From Lingula anatina (Eukaryota; Brachiopoda; Lingulata; Lingulida; Lingulidae), in contig NW_019774347.1 in assembly GCF_001039355.2 (NCBI RefSeq), forward strand, positions 1 to 62,449: DNA of 62,449 bases. Direction: 5' to 3'. The notes below the pieces were generated by a model. The model was not told the DNA's origin and did no database searches. It saw only the letters and a program-made list of their open reading frames with translations. Numbering within the stretch: the first letter of the stretch is position 1; each line of letters starts with the position of its first letter. This document shows, in pieces, positions 27,162 to 37,373 of the stretch. The position numbers and the translations under genes are program-made.

Positions 27162-28064
27162 TTGCTTGAAATGCAACATCAGAAACTGTGAAATTAATGC
27201 GTACATTATTACAGTGACAGAAGAGAATTTTGTCATATTGAAAAAGAAAAAAAGAAAAATTAAATGGTTAATACAGGAGTCAATTGTTGTTGTTATTTGT
27301 GTGCCAATCAGTTAAATTTATAGGAAGTTAGAATACTGTTATACATACTTGGCATATATGGGAATCTGTTAATTTGGGAGGCTCTTGAAATAAGGAAAAG
27401 TGCACTCAATATTTTGTTTACTTGTGGTTGTCTTAAGTATTTTAAAGTTGCACAAAATTATAATCACAATTATGAGTTTTAACCACTCCACCGTTGTAAA
27501 CCCGATATTTGAATTGCCCTCCATTATATACATGTGCCGTCATCCAAGCGTCCAGAAATTGACGGCTGCTTCATCCTGCCCATCTCCCTAACCATCAGAA
27601 GTCACTAGAGACTAGCCCCAACATGATAATATGTGCAGGTCGCTGGAGATTCCAAGAACGAGACATGCTGGTGATAAAGATAAGTTCTCAGAAATTCCAT
27701 GTGCATATTTCAGCCTTATACACAAAAAATATAATATGATAAGTAACACAACATATGGGAAACCAACGTGTTGTGTTTTGGGCAATAGCCAAATGGGATG
27801 TTTTTCATCTACGTCATTGAAGCAGAAAGGGCAGTGTCCACTTCCGTGGTCCTTTTTGGGTACAATCATTATGCTTGTGAATATTGTATTTAGTTCTTTT
27901 AGAGAATTCCGTGGCATACGAAACGTGAACTGGAAATTATATCTCTTATTCAAGCTATATGCCAGCATCATCAATATCTTTATTCTTGCATAATCCCATG
28001 CAGATTTTATATTACATGCCGTTATTTTGCCGTTGTCTTCTATAATGCAAGCATAACAGACAGA

Positions 28065-30880
28065 TTAAACAAAATCCCCACAGAAAATGCAGAAATAGTT
28101 CAGAAGGTAACGGCAGAGCGTTCCAGGCTTTGTAGCGTCCCCATACGCTTTCGACAATCTGTTATATAGATGTACAGCAAATGACTCTTCGTTTACTGTG
28201 CCTTTATGAAGGAAACATTCTCGTGTAACGTTAGGCCACTCAAAAGGATAAAACGATTGCTGATACAAACGTCTGACTATGCACGACTCGTCTTTGGATA
28301 CATCTTCATATCTGCTGACGTCACACAGCCACGTGCGATGTTTTCTCGCCACGCGGGTGAGAAGACTCGGTCCATTTGCCGCCCAATCGCTCTGATTATA
28401 GTGAACAAGGTAATTTTTAATACACTCACGGAGAAATGGATTGTGCTTATCGAATTTCAGAACAGCCCCATTTAAGAGGGAGTTTTCATTGTTTTCCCAT
28501 GCAGTAACATTATTCAGAACTTTTAAACTCTTTACTAAAATGACGTCAGTGTCCATGTAAACGCCACCGTACTGATATAACAAGAGCAACCGTATCAAGT
28601 CAGTTTGGTGGCTATACCAATATGGTCCTTCTGAAATAACGGGCAATCTCTTCAAGAACGCTCTCGAGCAACCTCTAAAGGTGTCTGGTTCCAGATTTTC
28701 AATGCGCTTTAGTAAGTTTTCAAGAGTATAGTTCTCGACTTCTACTTGAAAACCTGCTTCAGTGAACTCAGAAAACGCGTTTTGTGTCAAAGCATTGCTC
28801 AGAATTCGCACTTTCGCATTTGGATGGTGGTAAAATATACTCTCCAGTGAACGGCGGTTCCGCTTTGTCTGATTCTTTGTTGCGTACACTTGAAAGAACA
28901 CTGAATCAGTTGTTTCATTTTGATTAAATTGCCCGAATGTTTTAAAGGGTACGACCCCAAATGTAATCGCTGTTTCTCGTAATGCGCGGGATTTTCGTAT
29001 CTCGTACCACAAAGTGGCTCGAAACCGCATGTATATTTCACGATTTGGATTCATTTCCGGTTTGTCCCAATTAAAGTTGTCCAGGCCTCTGTAGGTTTTC
29101 ATCGTACGGTCCACAGTCACTGTGTGAAAAAGTTCTGTTAAGCCCTCAGTTCGACGCCCTCCACCTCCAGGTAAGACATCAGTTACCATAAAAACTACTG
29201 GAATTCCCATGGCAACGCATGGTAGCGCGCAATGGATACGCGAGGTTATAACTAATTTTGCGCGTGAGTATCTCTCCATCAAGCTTTGTGCTTCTTCGTA
29301 GCGTGTTAATCTATCAAATGTCATCCAACTGGGCAGATCGTGTTTGACGTATATTGCCGATTTTCGTATGTGATACGGAACAATTAATTCTAAAGCGCGT
29401 TTGTTTACATTAACGACAAATATGCCCTCTCTTTTAATGGTGGGATTGGGATTACGCATCAAAAGTGTCAAGCAGCCCGATTTATATACTGAAAAGTTTT
29501 GGGATTTTAGGAAATTAAAAGTGCCTTCATCACGAGCACCCACAGGGCCATGATGTCGAAGGTAATTTCTGCCCGGCTCAGTTAGTAGCTTCTTCCAAAA
29601 TTTGGACCCAAAGTGCATCGATAAAATCAAAGGGTTTAGATTAACTTTTGGTGGCCATATCATGTTGCGGTCGTTATACCAACCATTAAGAAATATTGTG
29701 ATTTCTTTTTTGAGATTATTGGTTTCGTTGGAAACAATGAATCCTTTTCTATGCTGATTTTTTGTATCGCTTGTTTTTGACATGTCATCACCGGCTGCAT
29801 TTGGGTTTATGTACAAAGACCAATTTTTTGCCTTTCCATGACTTTCTCTTTTACTGTTTTCTTCCCAAAAATTTTCAGTATTCTCCGACTGGACAAATGT
29901 ATTTACTACACTGGTGACGTTCCAAGTATCTCTGTCCACAAATAGGTCTACAAAGGGAAGAAATTGTAGCCCTGCCAGCGTTTGAATCTCATCCCCAACG
30001 TTGCCGACTCTCACCACATTGACCCGATGGTCAAAACTAAGAATCCCAAAGAGTTCATCTGACGAAATAGGTATTACAGAATCTCTACCGCTCTTTTCAA
30101 TCTGTCTCTTATCTACCTGGTTTAGAACTTTTGATTTTAGTAAGATTGAAGCAGTGTCCCAATTTTGGATTTGGCTTCTACTGCGACTGCTGTAGGCCGA
30201 CTGAATCTCGATCATAGCATTTTGGACGAACAACGATTGTCGTTCAAACCTGGATACGAAAAAGATGCCTTTGGTGGACATCCATTCCCCCGTGAAATAT
30301 TCATCTGGTAAATTTGACGGGACTATTCTTCTTACATCTATGTAAAGTCCACCAAATGTCCACAGTGCAAGTAAAACACTTACTTCATGTACGACTGCCA
30401 TAAATTTACGACCCATGAGCAATTTCAGAATGGCGGATTTAGAGACAAAATCGTCCAGTGGTGTGCCTTGAGTCAACTCAGATAACAGTAAACGAAGTAC
30501 TGTTACGTGTTTCCATGACTTGGCGTCTATTTGATCTATACATCCACTGCTTCCACACAGAAATACAACGCGTTTCCCTGGATTTAACCGGACGACGGTC
30601 TCTATTTTATCCATAAGCGTTTGTGGAATTGCGGCATAATGCGACCAGACCATGACAAAGTGTTGTGGTGCTGCAGTTAACGCGTCCTCTTTATAAGATG
30701 TGGGTACAGGAGATTTGGAGCCACCGGTCATACCAGAAGTAGATGGCATGGCAGTCGCCAAAAACTGCTTTAACTGGGTATGAAGGCCTTTCCTGTTCTC
30801 CCGGTAGATGGTTTCTCCGGACTGCATCTTAGCCACCAAATTGCCACTTGTGGTAACTTTCGTCACTGCTGACGGCAGGG
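28065..30880 (-). CDS. Copy B exon 2
   Basis: A 2.8-kb exon with all three domains uninterrupted; acceptor aactcag; ends CIFCGDFV then stop. Confidence 0.88.
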
Positions 30881-31327
30881 CTGAGTTGGAATAAAAAGAT
30901 GTAATAATATAATAGTAATAAAATATAGGCCTATATGTAAAATGAGCACGTCAATACATGAACAATATTGGAACCTGAAATGTACTTTTTATATATAAAA
31001 GCATTTTCAAGTATGCCCATACCATAAACTGGCTGCAATATTGCAGGCGAATCTACCAGAAACGTTATTAAAACTACAAATTAAATTCTGATTAAGAAGC
31101 CGTAACTATCTCAATGGTCTTGCAATTGCGTATGCTGAACTTCCTGAATCTGATAGGCTTTCCTGTTCTAATAAATATAATGGCGAATAATGGAAGCCCT
31201 TTAGCTTACCTTCAAACCGGTTCATGAAGGTGTAAATCAATGTTCCAGTCACTAACAGCAGAAAAGGCAGAAGGGATGTCCGCCTGCAACGAAAACATCT
31301 ACGAAGACTCATCACCCTAGGTCTCAT
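28065..31327 (-). CDS. Three-domain glycosyltransferase-like/pyruvyl transferase-like/A4GALT-like fusion, copy B
   Basis: Two exons (31210-31327 and 28065-30880) encode 977 residues. The order is: cytoplasmic tail and anchor (TSLLPFLLLVTGTLIYTF); a GT32-like region with degenerate DXD GGLYIDVRR (about 216-224); a polysaccharide pyruvyl transferase-like domain (about 330-635) with NVGDEIQTLAG, NGWY (438-441), HGPVGARD (483-490), SGCLTLL and TSRIHCALP (585-593); and an A4GALT/Gb3-synthase-type domain (about 700-975) with intact YGGVYMDTDV (810-819), NGA and NGPSLLTRV (875-883). Family knowledge predicts transfer of a ketal-linked pyruvate and of galactose or a related sugar onto a secretory-pathway glycan. 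The real donor and acceptor are unknown. It is intact and lies tandem to copy A. Confidence 0.85.
31210..31327 (-). CDS. Copy B exon 1 (signal anchor)
   Basis: Encodes MRPRVMSLRRCFRCRRTSLL and the hydrophobic segment to MNRFE; donor gtaagc. An ATG at 31312 is an alternative start. Confidence 0.75.
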
Positions 31328-31540
31328 CTTACCATACGCCATGGAGGCAGACGAAGTGATAAATCCGAGGGAAAAGATCCTCAAAATAAATGACGTATCA
31401 CGTGCACGGAGCTGCTGGTGTTATGTGAATAATGCATAACGAGTGTTGAAAATCATTTATGATTCAACATAAGAAACACTTTGACACGGAGAATCATCGT
31501 AGTTCTTCTTCTAGCGCTAATCCTACCGTCATTAATGCCT

Positions 31541-31918
31541 TCGTCGCCTGCGCACTTGTTACTTACCTTACTTGGAGAGCAATATTTGGAAGCAATGTGG
31601 TGTAGCTGCGCAAAACAAGAAGACATACACAAACTACAAAAGCATGGCGGAAGAATCATTCTCGATATCCCAGGAAAGGAAGCCAAGAACCATCCATCAA
31701 TCGAGCTAATTATAAAAGTGGACTGTCAAATAATTTATGAACGAATAAAATTTAAGAAAGCGACACTTGTTTTCACATCAGTAAATGACTTTCGAAAAAA
31801 CGTATTAGGGACTTTCTCGATCGGTACTACAATAATTGACATTACGGGAAGAATCACCAGATCAAGTAATATAGTTAATTTTTATTTGCCGATTGGCATG
31901 AACATAAAGACATACTAA
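31541..31918 (+). pseudogene. LINE (non-LTR retrotransposon) 3' ORF fragment
   Basis: Reads LGEQYLEAMWCSCAKQEDIH, KLQKHGGRIILDIPGKEA, KATLVFTSVNDF and ITRSSNIVNFYLP to a stop. This follows the C-terminal pattern of Jockey/CR1-type polymerases (LQKRAARIILD, then TLVFK-N, then TRSS-N-LP). Only the last ~125 codons are present and they start at the end of duplication unit B. Confidence 0.65.
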
Positions 31919-33292
31919 AGATGCAATATGGGTGGAAATATGGAACTGTATTAACTCTGAAATTAGGCCTAATAACTTCGGAGACTTGTACGTACATTTA
32001 AAAAATGTACGTAGACCCCGTATTTAAAAAATCAAAAATACTTTTTATGTTATGTAGCTTTTACGTTTTTTGACTAAATGTTTTTTATTTATAATTTAAT
32101 TTTTTTTAATCATAGGCCTGAGTATATATAAGCCCGTGCCACCAAATTAGCCATAGGCCTACTATGATAGTATTAGCAATGGACCATATTGAAGCTCGAT
32201 CTTTCCTTTTTTAAGAACCCTTTTTGTCCTTTACAAAACATTTCCTAATTAAAAATGTAACTATTATAACTGGAAATGAATTATGTAAATATGCAACAGC
32301 ATGTGGATAACCATGATAATTAAAAAAGGAGAGTTTTAATTATTATTGTAAATATTTTGGGCACCAAAGGGTGCGTTTGGTCTTGTGTAAAGTGGTAAAT
32401 TAACGTAGCCGTAACTTGGCAAAAATTACACAATTGCACAACCATAATAACTGACTAGTGTATTTCAGAAAGAAATATCAGCATCTGACACTTATATTTG
32501 AGGGTGTTCATCATTTAAAAACCTGTTGAGAGGGGATCTCGGAAAGATGAAGAGCTCTTGTCTTGGGTGAGTCACTTTTGTTCCTCCTATTACTGAAGAA
32601 ACTCACGCTGCCGCAAATAGACTTCGAACTTTTGATAAATTCTGGCGAGTTTTAGGGTAAGCACTTAATGTTATACTGTATTTATTTGGCAGAACACTTA
32701 GAACAATGAACTCACTGTAGTGCATGATTATCAATTTTGCACACCGAAAATTAAGATAAATCTTGGTCCGGCTTTCCCTCTTGAATCGTTACGCCGCCAG
32801 CACATCTTCTCTGATATATACACATACTGTTGTGCTAACGCACAAAAGGCAAAGACTCAGCTTTGGAATGCCGACTAGCTTCTGCATCCAGCATGATGCT
32901 GGGGGCTCTCAAAGTTCCTCAATTCGCACATTTCTGTAAACCCAACCAGTTTCCCTACGGGTACACGCCACTCACCGACGAGTAAACAGCTACTCACTGT
33001 AACTGTAGTGTTAGCTTGAATGATAAACTAAAAATCAAGGTGTAATGGAGAGCATATGAACTCCAAACGACGCTTAAATTTCTAGCTTCGAGAGTTTGTA
33101 ACACAGGGTATTATGATCGAGGCCTCATACCAGCTGTAAGACAGAAAAAAAACATGCCAATGATTTGTGGCTTATATTAATTCTATCATATATGCAGACG
33201 TTGATGCATAATGCAACACATTGCTCTTTAATGGGTCAGGGCAAATACCTGCATTTAAAGAAGCTGATAGTGAAAATAGTGATTTATAATGA

Positions 33293-33351
<59 letters not shown>

Positions 33352-33415
33352 TTTGACTGTCAATATGGAATTATATCCTTCAGTATGTTAATTTTGTCAT
33401 CTCTCTTTATATAAG
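31919..33415. other. Upstream region of ESD
   Basis: No coding sequence. A small palindrome (GTACGTACATTT / AAATGTACGTAG) lies near 31990. An ESD 5' UTR exon probably lies here, but I cannot place it. Confidence 0.4.
33296..33350. repeat. (AAT)n microsatellite
   Basis: About 18 perfect trinucleotide units just upstream of the first ESD coding exon. Confidence 0.95.
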
Positions 33416-33424
33416 GCACTCACC

Positions 33425-33492
33425 ATGGCTCTGACAGAAGTTTCAAAGAACAAGAGTTTTGGAGGATGGCAGAAAGTCTTCAGTCATGATAG
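33425..33492 (+). CDS. ESD: ESD coding exon 1
   Basis: [22 protein letters not shown]; ends AG/gcaaga, a GC-AG intron. Exon opens at 33416. Confidence 0.92.
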
Positions 33493-33733
33493 GCAAGATT
33501 GTATTCTGTTGTGTTTTATTGTATTGTAAAGTACACATTTATAAATTTCACAGTTTTGACTTAAAATAAAGAAATAACAAGTAATAGGATGCATGTTTAG
33601 TAGGTGATGATTTTTTTTCTAAACAGAATCTTTAATTTCAGCCAAGAACTGAAATGCAAGATGAATTTTGGAGTTTACCTTCCCCCACAAGCTGAGACTG
33701 GAAAAGTGTCTGTCCTTTACTGGCTGTCAGGTA

Positions 33734-33764
<31 letters not shown>

Positions 33765-34586
33765 TGCCCTTCCTCCCTCTCTCTCTCCATCCATCCCTAC
33801 CTCTCTCTCTTTCTCTCTCTCTCTCTTATTATTTTATTTCTACCACTTTTGAGTGTTTGTTGCAATTATTTTTTCTTTGCAAATCAAAGACAAAAAAAAC
33901 ATATATGCATTAGTAAAAAAGACCATAAATTTTACAATCTACTGCCTGAGGCAAGTAAAATCATGCCATTTTCTCTGCAAAGAACTCAAAAATATACCTT
34001 GATACCCAAACTGAGAACTATCAGATCTTCAGAGAAGTCCATACCATGGGCATTGAATACTTTTAAAAACTGACACAAGTTTTAGTACGTTTTTCATTAA
34101 TCTTAATCTCATTATTTTTTTCAATATCCGTAAGGTACCAGAGGTTTTATATGTTCTTAACAGTTTTAATTTTAACAATTTTATTAATCTCATTGACATT
34201 CTCATAAAGTGAATCAATCATTTTATGTTATTGTACAATGATTATTCAACTATCTAAGTTGCAAATAAACACCATAATAATAATGATGATGATGATTATT
34301 ATTATTATTATTATTATATGAAGTAGTTATCTAATCATCTTTATTAACATCTTGATCTCTATGTCTAGGCCTCACTTGCACAGAGCAGAACTTTGTCACC
34401 AAGGCTGGGGCACAGAAGTATGCTGCAGAGCATGGGATTATGATTGTTGCACCAGACACCAGTCCTAGTAAGTTCACAGGGAGCAGGGTGAGGGGGGGGG
34501 GGGGCGATAAGGGGCCTATTGTCTCTCCCACCTCAATGTAGTTAATTGATTTTCTTCTGAATGGCTACCCCCTTCTTTCCCAATCG

Positions 34587-34623
<37 letters not shown>

Positions 34624-36706
34624 GCATGCACGCACGTACCCATGCACTCACACACAATTCCTACATACCTGCCTATTCAGGAGACTTACAGTGATGGATG
34701 GGAGGATAACTATGACTGTGTCTCATTATTCAATAATATGGCAAATCGCATGCTGAGAACTCAGTCTACAGATTCCTTAATCTTTGTTGATATATGTTGT
34801 ACATTGTTAGCCCCTCTCTTAAATTTTCTTTCGCACATGTTTTTTACAATTCAGGGGGTTGTAACATTGAGGGAGAAGATGACAGCTATGACTTTGGTTC
34901 TTTATTAAATAATGTCAAGCTGAGAACTGGGATAACAGATTTCTTTAGCTTTGTTGATATATATTTAATGTTGTTAGCCTCTCTTAGATTTGCTTTCCAC
35001 ACACACAAATGTTTTTTTTTCCAATTCAGGGGGCTGTAACATTGAGGGGGAAGATGACAGCTATGACTTTGGTTCTGGGGCAGGATTCTATTTGGATGCC
35101 TCTGAAGAGAAGTGGAAAACCAACTACAGGATGCATTCCTATATTACCAAAGAGGTAAAGTCCCTTTTATACTGGACGGCCCCTTTCTGTGTCCCGTAGT
35201 ACGGCCCCATTTGAGAGTAAAAAAAATACTTTACATGCTGACAACTGGCCGATCATTGAGCATTCATTCTGTAACCAAAGTGATGCTTGAACAAAGGAGG
35301 CAGGTTGAACAAAGGAGGCAGGTTGAACAAAGGATGCAGAAAGGATGCCATCCAGTGTAAAGGGGGTTTAATTAAAATTTTATGCCACTATCTTGAAAAA
35401 CCATTAAGCTGTTAATTTAATATTTAGAAGTACCAAATCTGATGGTTTATTAAACTCCAGCTTTCATATTGTGGGAGATATTGGTTTTTATATTCTCCTT
35501 TTCATTAATAATGCATTGCTGAAGTTATGAGCCATCCCCCCACTGAAGCAGATATGTTAAAAAAGGAATTTAAAAATGAATGAAAATACCATCTGTTAGT
35601 CTGCTGTTTTGAATGTGCTTTAGACTGGGTTGCCATATTTGATCCACAGATCTGATAGGGACCTTTCAGACTGAGAAGAGACGAGTGCTAATAGGGCCGT
35701 GACCTAAATATGGCAGACCAACATGAAAGGAAGACGGCTAATCCTGTAATGGTATCTCCGCCTCTCACACGCCTTTCCACGCATTGTCTCTGCAGGGGCA
35801 CAGTTATTAAATCTCGGCTCAATTCAGCCGGTCGAGGGCCTTACTAGCACTCGGCTCTTCTCCATCTGAATGGCCCTTAGTCTGCTGTTTTAAATGCACT
35901 CATAGAGTCTATGAATATACAATTTGTATTCCAGCTGCAACAGCTAGTGAATGCCTCTTTTCCTGTCTCTGGGAAACAGTCAGTATTTGGACACAGGTGA
36001 GGGCAAGGTGGGAGGGGATGGGGAAAGGGGTGGAGGTGAAGGCTTGTTGGGGTGGGGTCGGGTGGGACTAGAGGAACCAATAAAGAATGTTTACAGTGCA
36101 AGTGCAGCATATAAATTTTTAAAAGCTGAAATCAGTATTTTTTTCTGGCAACATGAGCTGTGTTTTTTTTTTCTGTTAAGTTGTTCATAGTTATATTAGG
36201 TCATGAATTTAATTCAGTTTTAGGTCAAAAGAATGACTTAATTTTAAATGACTTACTTTAAGAGTGAAACATAACAATAAATTTATTTTTGCTTATCGAT
36301 ATACCATGATATGCATCACATATTTTTATTGCTTTTATTATAATAATTTTATTCTTGAATAGATGGAAATGAAGTTTATAATATAAAATATCAGTATGAA
36401 AAAGATCTGACATTCCATTCCAGTATGGGAGGTCATGGTGCCCTGATATGCGCCCTGAAGAACCCTGGGATGTTCAGCTCTGTGTCAGCATTTTCTCCGA
36501 TCTGTAACCCCTGTGAGTGTGCCTGGGGACAGAAGGCATTCACAGGGTACCTGGGCTCTGACAAGGAGGCCTGGAAGGTCTGACATTGAAGCTCTGTCTC
36601 TCCCCTCTCTCTTTCTTTCTCTCTCTGGAAGGTCTGTCATTGAATCTTCTCTTTCTCTCTTTTTTTTCCTCTCTCACTTTCTCTCTCTCCTGAAGGTCTG
36701 TCATTG

Positions 36707-36762
<56 letters not shown>

Positions 36763-37333
36763 TATACCTAAAACTGCTATTTGCATGCAAAGATGTGGAG
36801 TGTTAACTGTGAAAATGTACTAAGTCTTGTGCCGCTCCAAAATTCTATATCCACCAATGATATCTATATTCTGTTCCTTCTTCCAAAATCTGTGAGCGAC
36901 ATATAGAGTATAGGCGGGACATTTTGAAGTTGTAGAATTGAAATTATTATTAAATTGTTCATTTTCATCAATCAGAGAGAAAATTTCATGCCAACTGCGT
37001 GTTTAAATCATGAAAAAGGTATTTAGTAATTTTTGAAAGGTATACTACATATAGCACAATTAATTTTCTATACAGACATCTTGATATTAAGTTAGTTTGA
37101 TATTCTATATTATAGGCTCATGATGCTAGCTGCCTGGTAAAGAGCTACTCTGGACCCCCTCTGGGAGATATCCTCATCGACCAGGTGGGTTTAAAAATAC
37201 ATTATGCAAGGAAAGTGTTGAAGTATTTTGGAAAAATGTTTGGAAAGTTTTCGTTATACATACATACATACATACATGTCTAGCTGTGTCCTTTGGGTTA
37301 GGAACCAGTTAGAGGGAAAAAAAGCACGACCAA

Positions 37334-37373
<40 letters not shown>

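Larger units (their letters stand above)
26765..31540. repeat. Segmental duplication, unit B
   Basis: Begins with the sequence found at about 20105 (tctatgtatt then gcttggctagatttaatctt), jumps to the equivalent of 21770, then follows unit A through the second glycosyltransferase gene and its 5' flank. Confidence 0.85.

Noticed and set aside
27612-27993. 120-residue open frames on both strands
   Set aside because: Overlap each other on opposite strands, the counterpart at 22.5 kb is not conserved as a frame, and no domain is recognised.
33604-33913. Ser/Leu-rich open frames
   Set aside because: Translations of the CT microsatellite next to ESD exon 2.
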